Source: Pseudomonas protegens CHA0
GTDB lineage: Bacteria > Pseudomonadota > Gammaproteobacteria > Pseudomonadales > Pseudomonadaceae
Assembly: GCF_000397205.1 (NCBI RefSeq)
Contig: NC_021237.1
Span: 3,101,001 to 3,165,000, forward strand
Length of the DNA: 64,000 bases
Reading direction: 5' to 3'
Each line of letters begins with the position of its first letter. The first letter of the stretch is position 1. Positions 1 to 9,564 of this stretch are shown in pieces. The translations under genes were made by a program, and so were the position numbers. The notes beneath the pieces are model-generated. The model was not told the origin of the DNA, did no database searches, and worked only from the letters and a program-made list of their open reading frames with translations.

Positions 1-1
1 C

Positions 2-3000
2 CTGATGCTCTCCACCCCGGCGATCTACGGTGCCGGGGGCGCCAATGATGTGGCCAGCATCCACACCGCCAACCTGATCTGGCAGGGTTCCGAGACCCCG
101 GCAGGCGCGGTGGTGGCCGGCGGTGCCGGAACCGGCAGCGGCCGCCTGCAAATCAATGCCGAACGCATCGAGTTCGGCTACGGGGCCTTTGCCCAGCCCA
201 GCACCACCAAGAGTTTCGACCGCCTGGCCCTGGGTTTTGCCAACGTCGACCTCAATGCCAGCCAGCGCATTACCGCCAACCACAAGGGCAGCCTGTCGGT
301 CTACCAGAGCCAGGGCGCCTTCGATCCGCTCAAGGGGTTTGCCTACAGCGGCGGCAACCTGAATATCCTCACCCCACTGATGACCGGCGAGGCCGGCTCG
401 GTGAACCGCATCACCGCTGGCGGCGCCATGGATATCGGCGCCTCGGCCGGCCCTCGTGGCCAGGCCAATGGCCAGGGCGCGGAACTGTCTCTGCAGGGCG
501 ACAGCATCCGCCTGGCCAGTGCCGTGGTGCTGCCCAGCGGCAAGGTGACCCTGGGGGCCCGGGGTGATGTCAGCCTGACCGATGCGGCGCTGATCGATGT
601 GGCTGGCCGCACCATCGCCTTCAATGACCTGAGCAAATACGGCGCCGGCGGCGAAGTGCTGCTGCAGAGTGCTACCGGCAATGTGCGGCAGGCCACGGGC
701 TCGACCATCGACCTTTCGGCCACCCATAACCAGGCCGGCAAGCTGCGGGCGGTGGCGCTGGACAGTGCGGCCGGCCGGGTAGACCTGGCGGGCAAGGTCC
801 TTGGCGGCAGCAGCGGCTACTACGATGCCGGCGGCACCCTGGTGCCGTTCCTCGGCGCCACGGTGGAAATCCAGGCCCAGCACCTGGGCAGCAGCGGCAC
901 CCTGGACGAGCAGTTCGCCGCCCTCAACCAGCGCCTGAACCAGGGCCAGGTCTTTGGCGCACGCAGCTTCCAGCTCAAGCAGGGCGACCTGACCATCGGC
1001 GACGGGGTCAGGGCCAGCACCGTCAACGTCTCGGTGGACAACGGCAGCCTGCGTGTTACCGGGCGAGTGGACGCCAGCGGCGAACGGGTCGGCAGTATCA
1101 ACCTGGCGGCCGGCAAGGGCCTGACCCTGGACGGCAGCGCGGTGCTCGATGCCCACGGCAGCAAGCTGCGGGTGGACAGCTACGGCAAGATCATCGACTC
1201 ACCGAACCGCGCCAGCGTGGTGCTCAGCTCGGGCCAGGGCCGCCTGACCCTGGCCGACAGTGCGCGTATCGACCTGCGCCACGGCACCGACGTGGCAGTG
1301 GGCAGCGCTGCGGGGCAGAACGACGGCCGCAGCCGCGGCACCCTGGAGCTGAACGCGCCGCGCCTCGTCCAGGCGGACCAGAGCAGCAACGACATCGACA
1401 TCGATGCCCGCGGCCCGCTGGATATCCAGGGCGCGCGCTCGATTGCGGTCAACGGCATGCTCCGCTACGACGATGCTCCGGAAAAAACCGACGCCACCGC
1501 CAGCGGCCGCCCTTACCAGGAAATCACCCAGGCCTACCTGGATGCCAAGCATGCCCAGAGCACGGCCTTTATCAACGCGGCCCTGCAAAACAGCGACCTG
1601 CTGCAGAACAAGCTGGCCGGCCTGAACAACGCCGGCTATGCCGACGCCTTCCATCTGCGGCCCGGGGTCGAGATCGTCAGCAAGAGCGCAGACGGCGACC
1701 TGGTGGTGCAGGGCGACCTGGACCTGTCGGGCTATCGCTATGCCAGCCTCAACCCCCACAGCCAGAAGACCTCGGTCTACGGTTCCGGCGAGGTCGGCAG
1801 CCTGACGCTGCGCGCCGGGGGCGACCTGAATGTCTATGGCAGCATCAACGACGGCTTCGCGCCGCCGCCTGCCACCGTGGACGACAAGGGCTGGGTGCTG
1901 CTGCCGGGCGTGGACTTCACCGGTGGCACTATCATCGTGCCGGGCAACGGCGTGACCCTGGCCGACGGCACCGCCTTCCCGGCGGGCAGCACCCTCAACT
2001 ACGACCTGCCGATCAAGGGGCTGACCGTGGCCGCGGGCACGCGCCTGCCGGTCACGGCGACCCTGGACCAGACCCTGGTACTGCCGGCGGGTACGGTACT
2101 GGCGGCGGCGATTCGCGATGCCTCGGGCAACCTGCTGTTCGCCGCCGGCACCCTGCTCGGCGAGCCCCGGACCCTGGTCGCCGGCACCCGTCTGGAGGCC
2201 GGGACGCTGTTGACCCAGGGCACCCAGCTGCGGTCCATGACCTGGCCCAAGGGCGTGCCGCTGCCGCAAGTACACCTGGCCAATGTGAACAACAACATCG
2301 TCATGCTCGACGGCAGCAAGGCCCTGCCCAAGGGCGGGCTGATCCCGGCCGGCACCAACGTCAAGCTGCCGAGCGGCGTCGACTCGGTGCAGTTGCGGCC
2401 CGAAGACGTCGGGCGCCAGGGCAAGCTCTGGGCCATTGCGCCGATGCTTGCCGAAGGCTCGCAATCCTGGTCCCTGCGCCTGGTGGCCGGGGCCGATACC
2501 CGCGCAGCCGACAGCCGCATCGTGCAGGCCAACCCACGCAGCGGTGACTTGCATCTGGCGGACAGCCATTACGGGATGTTCGCCAAGGAACTGCCCAGCC
2601 AGGTGGTGCGGACCTGGACCCAGGTGGCGGTGGATGACCTGGCCGGCGTAGGGATAGTGGTCAAGGCCGGCGATCCGATCGACGAACAACTGCTGGTGGA
2701 TCTGGGGCAGACCTCGATCGAGCAGTTCTGTGCCGACAGCCCGGCCTATTGCGCGATCAAGGCCAGCTACGCCTGGACCCAGCTGGCGGTGGACGAACTG
2801 GCGGGCGCCGGGGTGGTGGTCAAGGCCGGCGATCCGATCGATGAGCAACTCCTGCTGGACCTGGGGCAGTCGTCCGTCGCGGCCTTCTGTGAAGAGTCGC
2901 CCGCCTTCTGCATGGCCCTGGACAGCAAGACCTATGGCGCAACGCCGTCCAGCAGCCGCTTCAGCGTGATCCGCACCGGCACCGGCGACCTTGAACTGCT

Positions 3001-6000
3001 CAGCGCCGGCAACCTGAGCATGGACTCGCTGTACGGGGTCTACACCGCCGGTACTTCCTCCACGGCGACGACGGCCAGCGATCCCTACAACCAGCCACGG
3101 GCCCTGGGAACGGGAGCCACGGTGCTCAATGACCCGGGCAGTTACTTCGAGCAGTTCGTCAATGGCAGCGGCACCAGCCTGTACCGCGCCTGGTACCCGG
3201 AGGCGGGGGGCAACCTGCGGGTCAGTGCCGGTGGCGACCTGACCGGCAATATCAGCAGTACCGCCAACGACAGCCGTGCCTGGCCCAACCCCAAGGACAA
3301 CGGCCAGGACTCGGCCGAAGTGGGCAACTGGCTGTGGCGCCAGGGCAGCGGCGATGTCGCCACCGGCGGTTCGGCGCAACCCGGCGCCTGGTGGATCAAC
3401 TTCGGCACCTATGCGGCCAACGGCAGCGCCGACCGGATGCTGGGCTTTACCGGGTTCGGCACCCTGGGCGGCGGCAACCTGGAGCTGAATGTCGGCGGTG
3501 ACGCGGGCATCCTCCAGCGCCTGACGGACAGCGCCGGCGCCTCCACCGTGGCGCCCCGCAGCCAGGGGCTGGTGCTGGCCGTGGGCAGTACCGGCCGGGT
3601 CGCCAGCGATGGCAGCCTGCAACTGACCGGCGGTGGCGACCTGCGGGTGAACATTGCGGGCGCCTTGAACCCGGCCAGCAACCTGGTCATCGAGCATCGC
3701 AACGGGGTCGTGGTCAACCTGCGTGGCAGCAGCCATTTGCAGAGTGCCTCCCTGGGCAGCATCGACCTGCACTATGGCGGCACCGCCGTTGACCACAACC
3801 CCAGCGAAGCCCGGGCCTTCGACCCGTTGCGCGCCACCCGTGGCCTGGCCCAGGGCGGCCTGACCCTGGTGCCCGGCGATGCCACCTTCAACCTGCAGAG
3901 CCGCGGCGACCTGGTGGTGCAGAACGTCGAGGACCCGGGCCGGGTCCGCCAGTTCAACACCGCGCTCTTCAGCCGTGGCAGCCAGCAAGGCAGCGGCCGG
4001 AGCTGGTTCACCCTGTGGACCGAGCGTACCGCCATCGACCTGATGTCCCTGGGCGGCAACCTGACCCCGCTCACCAGCCCTGGCAGCACCGATCTGGCGG
4101 TGGTCTATCCGTCGATCCTCAGGGCCGTGGCAGCCAGCGGCAGCCTTTACTATGGCAAGGCCGCCAGCGCGCAAGTCGGCGACCTCAACTACCGGGTGCC
4201 GCTGTTCCTGGCGCCGGGCGCCGCAGGGCAGTTGCAGTTCCTGGCCCAGGACTCGATCTACGCGGGCGGTTTCACCGTCAGCCAGTCGGGCGCCGCGGCC
4301 GCTTCGGTGGCCACGCCCTGGCGTCCGGCATTTGTCGGCAGCATCGAGGGTGAAGTGGTGGCCAGCAACCTGTCGATCAACGGCAACCCGGTCATCGGCT
4401 CGATCCTGCCGTTGTTCGCCTTCGGTTCCGGCAGCGTCTCCGGGCTGGTTGCCGGCCCGGCCGATCCGGCGCGTTTCTATGCGGTGAACGGCGACCTGAT
4501 GGGGGTCAACAGCGGCCGGATCATCACCTTCGGCCAGGCGGCCTCCCAGTTGCACTCGGGGCAGACCTGGTACGAGGGCAGCCGCCCGGTGTGGATGATG
4601 GCCGGGCGCGATATCGTCAGCAGTGGCCGGACCTTCGGCGTCGAGGACCCGGTCAATGGCTCGACCTCCCAGGGCAACCTGTTCGTGCACAACAACCCCA
4701 GCGACATCTCCGTCGTCAGCGCCGGGCGCGACATCCTCTACAGCAACTTCAACGTCGCCGGCCCCGGCACCCTGGAACTGACCGCGGGGCGCAACATCCT
4801 CATGGAGGACAAGGTCAGCGTCACCAGCATCGGTGCCGTGGCGCCGGGGGACCGCCGGCCTGGGGCGAGCATCGTGATGCAGGCCGGGTTCGGCCCCAAC
4901 GGTCCGGACTACCGGCGCTTCGTCGAGGCTTACTTGGACCCGGCCAACCTCGCCCAGCCGGGCGAAAGCCTGTCGGGCGCTAGGGTGGCCAAGACCTACG
5001 AGGGCGAACTGCTGGACTGGCTGGCCGAGCGCTTCGGCTTTGTCGGCGACAGCGCCCAGGCCCGGGCCTATTACGCGGCCCTGCCCGCGGAACAACAGCG
5101 GGTGTTTGCCCGGAATGTGTATTTTGCCGAGCTCAAGGCCGCCGGCCGCGAGTACACCGAGGAAGGCGGTATGCGCCAGGGCAGTTATGCCCGTGGCCGT
5201 GCGGCGATTGCCGGGCTGTTCCCGAGCACCGACGTGGCGGGCAACCCGATCACCTACCAGGGCGATATCACCCTGTTCGGCGGTGCCGGGGTGCACACCG
5301 ACTTTGGCGGCAACATCCAGATGCTGACCCCCGGCGGCAACCAGACCTTCGGCATCGAGGGCACGGCGCCACCGGCCTCGGCGGGGATCATCACCCAGGG
5401 CGCGGGGGACATCCAACTGTACTCCCTGGGCAGCATCCTGCTGGGCCAGAGCCGGATCATGACCACCTTCGGCGGCTCGATCATGGGCTGGTCGGCGGCG
5501 GGCGACATCAACGCCGGCCGCGGTTCCAAGACCACCGTGGTCTATACACCGCCCAAGCGGGTCTACGACAACTGGGGCAACGTCAGCCTGTCGCCGTCGG
5601 TGCCCAGCACCGGGGCGGGGATCGCCACTCTCAACCCGATACCCGAAGTGGCGGCCGGCGACATCGACCTGATCGCGCCCCTGGGCACCATCGATGCCGG
5701 CGAGGCGGGGATCCGGGTCTCGGGCAACGTCAACATCGCCGCTTTGCGGGTGGTCAACGCGGCGAACATCCAGACCCAGGGCAAGTCCAGCGGGGTGCCG
5801 GTCACGGCGGCGGTCAACACCGGCGCCATGACCTCGGCCAGCGCCGCCGGCTCCGCCGCGTCCCAGGCCGCGGAAGATGCGGCCCGCAACCAGCAGGCGG
5901 CGGCCAAGCAGGGCCGGGCGTCCATCGTCACCGTGGAAGTGCTGGGCTTTGGTAGCGAACCGGTGCAACGCCCCCGTGAAGACGCCAGCCGCGCCCCTGG

Positions 6001-6103
6001 CTACAACCCCGACAGCCCGGTGCAGGTGCTGGGCGCCGGGCCCTTGAGCGACCAGGCCCGGGCGCGTTTGACCGACGAGGAGCGCGGGCAACTGACGCTG
6101 TAG
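2..6103 (+). CDS. Filamentous-haemagglutinin-type TPS exoprotein, PdtA/DUF3739-like, 3' part
   Basis: This is the C-terminal 2,034 codons or so of a giant secreted protein; the frame is open to the left window edge, so the start lies outside. The sequence is Gly/Ala/Ser/Asn-rich with endless short beta-helix-like repeats (patterns such as GGDL, GSLRV, AGRDI), as in two-partner secretion exoproteins. The C-terminal third fits the DUF3739 family, described as haemagglutinin-like proteins linked to the VreARI cell-surface signalling system (P. aeruginosa PdtA). Such proteins are exported through a TpsB/Omp85 partner, not seen here. No C-terminal beta barrel is visible, which fits a TPS passenger. 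A run of PAGT/AGTxL repeats lies near 1900-2260 and a 53-residue tandem duplication at 2611-2913. A strong terminator follows the stop. Family is well supported; the exact function (adhesion, competition) is inference. Confidence 0.85.
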   Translation: MMLSTPAIYGAGGANDVASIHTANLIWQGSETPAGAVVAGGAGTGSGRLQINAERIEFGYGAFAQPSTTKSFDRLALGFANVDLNASQRITANHKGSLSVYQSQGAFDPLKGFAYSGGNLNILTPLMTGEAGSVNRITAGGAMDIGASAGPRGQANGQGAELSLQGDSIRLASAVVLPSGKVTLGARGDVSLTDAALIDVAGRTIAFNDLSKYGAGGEVLLQSATGNVRQATGSTIDLSATHNQAGKLRAVALDSAAGRVDLAGKVLGGSSGYYDAGGTLVPFLGATVEIQAQHLGSSGTLDEQFAALNQRLNQGQVFGARSFQLKQGDLTIGDGVRASTVNVSVDNGSLRVTGRVDASGERVGSINLAAGKGLTLDGSAVLDAHGSKLRVDSYGKIIDSPNRASVVLSSGQGRLTLADSARIDLRHGTDVAVGSAAGQNDGRSRGTLELNAPRLVQADQSSNDIDIDARGPLDIQGARSIAVNGMLRYDDAPEKTDATASGRPYQEITQAYLDAKHAQSTAFINAALQNSDLLQNKLAGLNNAGYADAFHLRPGVEIVSKSADGDLVVQGDLDLSGYRYASLNPHSQKTSVYGSGEVGSLTLRAGGDLNVYGSINDGFAPPPATVDDKGWVLLPGVDFTGGTIIVPGNGVTLADGTAFPAGSTLNYDLPIKGLTVAAGTRLPVTATLDQTLVLPAGTVLAAAIRDASGNLLFAAGTLLGEPRTLVAGTRLEAGTLLTQGTQLRSMTWPKGVPLPQVHLANVNNNIVMLDGSKALPKGGLIPAGTNVKLPSGVDSVQLRPEDVGRQGKLWAIAPMLAEGSQSWSLRLVAGADTRAADSRIVQANPRSGDLHLADSHYGMFAKELPSQVVRTWTQVAVDDLAGVGIVVKAGDPIDEQLLVDLGQTSIEQFCADSPAYCAIKASYAWTQLAVDELAGAGVVVKAGDPIDEQLLLDLGQSSVAAFCEESPAFCMALDSKTYGATPSSSRFSVIRTGTGDLELLSAGNLSMDSLYGVYTAGTSSTATTASDPYNQPRALGTGATVLNDPGSYFEQFVNGSGTSLYRAWYPEAGGNLRVSAGGDLTGNISSTANDSRAWPNPKDNGQDSAEVGNWLWRQGSGDVATGGSAQPGAWWINFGTYAANGSADRMLGFTGFGTLGGGNLELNVGGDAGILQRLTDSAGASTVAPRSQGLVLAVGSTGRVASDGSLQLTGGGDLRVNIAGALNPASNLVIEHRNGVVVNLRGSSHLQSASLGSIDLHYGGTAVDHNPSEARAFDPLRATRGLAQGGLTLVPGDATFNLQSRGDLVVQNVEDPGRVRQFNTALFSRGSQQGSGRSWFTLWTERTAIDLMSLGGNLTPLTSPGSTDLAVVYPSILRAVAASGSLYYGKAASAQVGDLNYRVPLFLAPGAAGQLQFLAQDSIYAGGFTVSQSGAAAASVATPWRPAFVGSIEGEVVASNLSINGNPVIGSILPLFAFGSGSVSGLVAGPADPARFYAVNGDLMGVNSGRIITFGQAASQLHSGQTWYEGSRPVWMMAGRDIVSSGRTFGVEDPVNGSTSQGNLFVHNNPSDISVVSAGRDILYSNFNVAGPGTLELTAGRNILMEDKVSVTSIGAVAPGDRRPGASIVMQAGFGPNGPDYRRFVEAYLDPANLAQPGESLSGARVAKTYEGELLDWLAERFGFVGDSAQARAYYAALPAEQQRVFARNVYFAELKAAGREYTEEGGMRQGSYARGRAAIAGLFPSTDVAGNPITYQGDITLFGGAGVHTDFGGNIQMLTPGGNQTFGIEGTAPPASAGIITQGAGDIQLYSLGSILLGQSRIMTTFGGSIMGWSAAGDINAGRGSKTTVVYTPPKRVYDNWGNVSLSPSVPSTGAGIATLNPIPEVAAGDIDLIAPLGTIDAGEAGIRVSGNVNIAALRVVNAANIQTQGKSSGVPVTAAVNTGAMTSASAAGSAASQAAEDAARNQQAAAKQGRASIVTVEVLGFGSEPVQRPREDASRAPGYNPDSPVQVLGAGPLSDQARARLTDEERGQLTL
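2611..2913 (+). repeat. Tandem 53-codon duplication inside the TPS exoprotein gene
   Basis: Two adjacent copies, offset by exactly 159 nt, encode near-identical blocks. Each begins TWTQ/AWTQ, continues with VKAGDPIDEQLL, then DLGQ, and ends with two cysteines (FC..SPAYC in copy 1, FC..SPAFC in copy 2). Synonymous and conservative changes separate the copies, so the duplication is not very recent. These four cysteines are unusual for a beta-helical TPS exoprotein. Confidence 0.8.
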
Positions 6104-6128
6104 GTTCTCTCGTGGTAGCAAGGCTTGG

Positions 6129-6157
6129 GGGGCGATCGTCGATCGCCCCTTTTTTTT
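6129..6157 (+). terminator. Rho-independent terminator after the TPS exoprotein gene
   Basis: A perfect 9-bp stem, GGGGCGATC/GATCGCCCC, with a 3-nt loop GTC is followed directly by eight T residues. It lies 26 nt after the stop of the exoprotein gene and before the methyltransferase gene. Confidence 0.93.
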
Positions 6158-6268
6158 GGAGCAGGGGAGGTGCTATTCCAGGTAGGAATGCAATGAATAA
6201 AAACAATGAATTTTAATTATCAAACCGCAGGGCCTAGCCTGTCCCGATCCTTTGAATGGAGCCCTGCC

Positions 6269-6985
6269 ATGACCTCATCCTCGGTAAACCCGGCTGAAAA
6301 ATTCGACCGCTCGCGAGCCGACGAATACGCCCGCCAGAGCCGTATCGCCCTGGCGGGCTACGACGCCTGCCATGACCTTGCCGCCTGCATGTTGGCGGCC
6401 AGCCTGGGCGAGGGGCGTGCGGCCCACATCCTGGCCGTGGGGGCTGGTGGCACGGCCCAGGAGATTATCGCCATGGCTTCCCTGGAACCGGGCTGGCGCT
6501 TTACCGCTGTAGACCCCTCGGCACCGATGCTGGAGACAGCGCGCCAGCAGTTGCAGGCGCAGGGTTTGCTGGAGAGGACCGAAGTGCGTCTGGCCACGGT
6601 GGACGAACTGGCGGCGGACGAACCCTTCGACGGGGCCACGCTGATCGGCGTGCTGCACCATCTGCCCGGTGATGAAGCCAAGCGGCAATTGCTGCGGGCC
6701 ATCGCCCGGCGCCTCAAGCCCGGCGCGCCGCTGATCGTCGCCGGCAATCATTACGCCTACGCCAGCCAGCCCCTGCTGCTGGCGGCCTGGGGGCAACGCT
6801 GGCGCCAGCAGGGCGCGACGGCGGATGAGGTACACGCCAAGCTGGGGAAAATCCTTCAGGGCGCCGACCCGCCCCATTCCGAGGCGGCGGTGCAACGGTT
6901 GCTCGAAGAGGGCGGTTTCAGCGAGGGAACACGTTTCTTCAGCAGCCTGTTCTGGGGCGCCTGGGTGAGCCGCAAGCGTTGCTGA
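6269..6985 (+). CDS. Class I SAM-dependent methyltransferase
   Basis: A 238-residue protein with a Rossmann-type SAM-binding fold. Motif I is ILAVGAGG at about residues 54-61, an acidic strand-2 end (TAVDPS) follows, and GVLHHLPGDE fits the motif-IV/post-motif region of small-molecule methyltransferases. The substrate is unknown. The ATG at 6269 is chosen because ATGGAG lies 7-8 nt upstream; the frame also extends to an ATG at 6206, which has no good ribosome site. The terminator upstream makes this a separate transcription unit. No pathway partner is adjacent. Confidence 0.85.
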   Translation: MTSSSVNPAEKFDRSRADEYARQSRIALAGYDACHDLAACMLAASLGEGRAAHILAVGAGGTAQEIIAMASLEPGWRFTAVDPSAPMLETARQQLQAQGLLERTEVRLATVDELAADEPFDGATLIGVLHHLPGDEAKRQLLRAIARRLKPGAPLIVAGNHYAYASQPLLLAAWGQRWRQQGATADEVHAKLGKILQGADPPHSEAAVQRLLEEGGFSEGTRFFSSLFWGAWVSRKRC

Positions 6986-7082
6986 GGCCCGTTGGTCACG
7001 GTTGTGTCTTGAACCGTCACTGGCGATCTCGGCAGCCCTGGCGCGGATCGCCGCGCGCCTGGGCCTGCCCCTTGGGCGATGA

Positions 7083-8285
7083 TCACGTGCCGCTCCTGGC
7101 GGTGTTCCTCATGGACTCCAGGTTGGCCGCGCCCAGCCAGTAGAACAGCCCGCCGGCGATGATGAACGCCGCCAGCATGTAGAAGATCCAGTGCGCCGGG
7201 TGGCTGGCCAGGAGCATGCCGCAGAGTATCGGGCCCAGGGCGCCGCCGAGGTTGGAGAGGTTCTGCGCGCCGTAATACAGGCCTCGCAGGTGTTCGGGGG
7301 CGATCAGGTCGATGAACATGTACTCGGCGGGAAATACGATGATTTCCCCCAGGGTGAACACCACCATCGACAGCACCCACAGCGCCAGGCTGGTGGCCAG
7401 GCCGAAGCCGCTGACCCCCAGCAGGAACAGGCCCAGCCCCAGCGCCAGCCAGCGGCTCAGGTGGCGCTGGGTAATCCTGCGGCCGATGGCGTATTGCAGG
7501 GCGATCACCAGCAGCGCATTGGTCGCCACCAGGGTGCTGATGATGCGATAGGTGTCCTGGGCCGAGGTGGTGACCACCAGGTACTGCGACAGGTACGCCG
7601 AGAACTGGCCAAAGACCACGGCGCTGAGCAGGCCGCCCAGGGTGAAGCACACCAGGCGGTAATCCCTTAGCAGCTGTTTGCCCAGGGCCGCGAAGGATAG
7701 CGGCGCTGGCGTCGGGCCGGCGGCGTTCAGCTGTCTGTCGCCCCAGCGCATATGGATCGCCAGGAACCCGGCGCCCAGGGCGGCGGAGATCAGGAACGGC
7801 AGGCTGATGTCCAGGCGCGCCAGCCCGGCGCCGAGGAACGGGCCCACGGCGTAGCCGATATTGGTCAGGGTGTATTTGATCGAGAAGGCTTCGCTGCGCT
7901 GTTCCACCGACAGGCGCTGGGCAAAGCCGGCCTTGATCGCGATGTCGATCACCGCATAGGCCAGGTTGACCATCACCAGGCACAGGTAGAACAGCCACAG
8001 CTGGTGTGCACCGAAGGCGCCGATGAAGCCCAGGGTGAACAGCGCGCAGCAGGCCAGGATCAGCCGGTAGCTGGGCGTGCGGTCCACCAGGAAACCACCG
8101 TAGAGGCTCAGCAGCGAGCCGAGGATCATGCTGCTGCCGATCACCAGGCCGATGTCGCTCACTTGCAGGCCGAAAGCACTGCTCAGGTAGATCACCAGGT
8201 AGGGCAGGGTGATTGCCCGGGCCAGGGTCAGCACCAGGGTGCCGGCCAGCAGCAGGTTGATTGCTTTCGGGTAGCTGTGCCTCAT
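7083..8285 (-). CDS. MFS family transporter
   Basis: A 400-residue, very hydrophobic protein with about 12 predicted membrane segments. The loop GGFLVDRTPSYR between segments 2 and 3 resembles the MFS motif A (G-x-x-x-D-R-x-G-R). The start region (LLAGTLVLTLARAITLPYL) is a typical first helix. The substrate cannot be read from sequence; drug or metabolite efflux is the usual role for this 400-residue class. It is divergent from the LysR gene at 8399 with 113 bp between, the usual layout for a LysR regulator and its target. Confidence 0.88.
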   Translation of the reverse strand: MRHSYPKAINLLLAGTLVLTLARAITLPYLVIYLSSAFGLQVSDIGLVIGSSMILGSLLSLYGGFLVDRTPSYRLILACCALFTLGFIGAFGAHQLWLFYLCLVMVNLAYAVIDIAIKAGFAQRLSVEQRSEAFSIKYTLTNIGYAVGPFLGAGLARLDISLPFLISAALGAGFLAIHMRWGDRQLNAAGPTPAPLSFAALGKQLLRDYRLVCFTLGGLLSAVVFGQFSAYLSQYLVVTTSAQDTYRIISTLVATNALLVIALQYAIGRRITQRHLSRWLALGLGLFLLGVSGFGLATSLALWVLSMVVFTLGEIIVFPAEYMFIDLIAPEHLRGLYYGAQNLSNLGGALGPILCGMLLASHPAHWIFYMLAAFIIAGGLFYWLGAANLESMRNTARSGT

Positions 8286-8329
8286 CGGTCTGTAACGGCG
8301 TTTTTGAGAATGGCAGCCAGCTTACTGGG

Positions 8330-8381
8330 GAATCTGGTTCTGTTTTATGATGTTTTTTACCCAGTGAATGGAATCAGATTC
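8330..8381. promoter_or_regulatory. Candidate LysR operator in the MFS/LysR divergent region
   Basis: The short region between the divergent genes holds a perfect palindrome GAATCAGATTC (8371-8381) and a related half-site pair GAATCTGGTTC (8330-8340), 41 bp apart centre to centre. Spaced dyads of this kind are what a LysR tetramer binds. Function is inferred from position and symmetry only. Confidence 0.4.
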
Positions 8382-8398
8382 ATGAATAAGAGGCGCCG

Positions 8399-9307
8399 AT
8401 GTTTTCTTCCGAACGCTTGAAGGGGATCGATGTGTTTGTCTGCGTGGCCGACTGCGGCAGCTTCAAGGCCGCCGCCGAACGGCTCAACCTTACGGCTTCC
8501 GCCGTCAGCAAGGCCATCGCCCGGCTGGAAGGGCGCCTGCAGGCGCGGCTGTTCCAGCGCACCACCCGCAGCCTGGCGCTGACCGACGCGGGCACGGCCT
8601 TCTACCGCACCTGCAGCGGGGTGCTGGCAGACCTGGAAGAGGCCGAGCTGGCGCTGAACGCGGAAAACTCCGAGCTGCGGGGGCGGGTGCGCATCGACCT
8701 GCCCGGGACCTTCGGCCGCTCCCAGGTGCTGGGCGCCGTCCTGCGCTTTGCCCGGGAGCATCCGGGCTTGCAGCCGCACATCACCTTTTCCGCTCCCGGT
8801 GTCGAGCCGCTTGAAGCCGGTGCGGACATCGCCGTGCGCCTTGGCGGCTCGGGACAGTGGCCGGCGGCGCTGGGGCACCGCTGCCTGGGCCGCGAATGGC
8901 ACCTGTTCTGCGCCTCGCCCGACTACCTGCGCAGCCATGGCGTGCCGCTGACCGACCAGGACCTTGAGCGCCATCAGTGCATTGCCTATGGCTGGGTGGA
9001 TGGCCGGGTCAGCCCCTGGAACTTCGCCAGCGGCCGCCCGGGCGAGAGTGAGCGCCGGGTGATGTCCGCCAGTTGCGTGGTGGGCGATGGCGAGGGGCTG
9101 TTGATGGCGGTGCAGCAAGGCTACGGCATTGCGCAATTGCCTTCCTGGCTGGTCAAGCGCCAGTTGGAGGACGGAAGCCTGGTGGAGGTGCTGCCGCAAT
9201 GGGCCAGCGAAGGGCAGGCGATCCATCTGCTGTGGCTGAAAAGCCGGCAGGGGTTGCCCAAGGTCAGTGCATTGCTGGAGATGCTGGAACGGAATCTGCG
9301 GGGATAA
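8399..9307 (+). CDS. LysR-family transcriptional regulator
   Basis: A 302-residue protein of usual LysR length. The N-terminal winged helix-turn-helix (about residues 5-62) shows the typical pattern DCGSFKAAAERLNLTASAVS followed by AIARLEGRLQARLFQRTTR. The rest is a periplasmic-binding-protein-like effector domain. It reads divergently from the MFS transporter gene, which it probably controls. AAGAGG about 5 nt before the ATG supports the start. The effector is unknown. Confidence 0.93.
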   Translation: MFSSERLKGIDVFVCVADCGSFKAAAERLNLTASAVSKAIARLEGRLQARLFQRTTRSLALTDAGTAFYRTCSGVLADLEEAELALNAENSELRGRVRIDLPGTFGRSQVLGAVLRFAREHPGLQPHITFSAPGVEPLEAGADIAVRLGGSGQWPAALGHRCLGREWHLFCASPDYLRSHGVPLTDQDLERHQCIAYGWVDGRVSPWNFASGRPGESERRVMSASCVVGDGEGLLMAVQQGYGIAQLPSWLVKRQLEDGSLVEVLPQWASEGQAIHLLWLKSRQGLPKVSALLEMLERNLRG

Positions 9308-9320
9308 GGATGAGAAAAAA

Positions 9321-9395
9321 TGGCAGGGGCGGCTGGATTCGAACCAACGCATGGCAGGATCAAAACCTGCTGCCTTACCGCTTGGCGACGCCCCT
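9321..9395 (-). tRNA. tRNA-Gln (anticodon UUG)
   Basis: On the minus strand the 75-nt sequence folds as a complete tRNA. The acceptor stem is AGGGGCG/CGCCCCT with discriminator G and an encoded CCA end. The D arm contains GCCAAGCGGTAAGGC. The anticodon stem GCAGG/CCTGC has loop TTTTGAT, giving anticodon TTG. The T arm contains GGTTCGAATCC. An AT-rich stretch (9461-9468) followed by a GC-rich discriminator about 65 nt upstream could be its promoter. The gene lies between the LysR gene and an unrecognised gene. Confidence 0.95.
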
Positions 9396-9564
9396 GTAGC
9401 TGTTTCGACGTTACTTGCCTGAACTGCCGGCCCGGGGAGGGCCGCTGCAAGAACGGGCGCAAATTTATCAACTTATCGGCGGGCTGGGAAGCCCCCTGGT
9501 GAAAAAAATGAGTTTGAAAACAGCTGCTTAGTCTTTTTCAGGGCGATTTTATCCGTCCCGGGGT

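Noticed and set aside
1199..6121. A 1,640-codon open frame antisense to the TPS exoprotein gene
   Set aside because: Pro/Arg/Gly/His/Gln-rich translation with no domain; a GC-rich shadow of the real gene on the plus strand.
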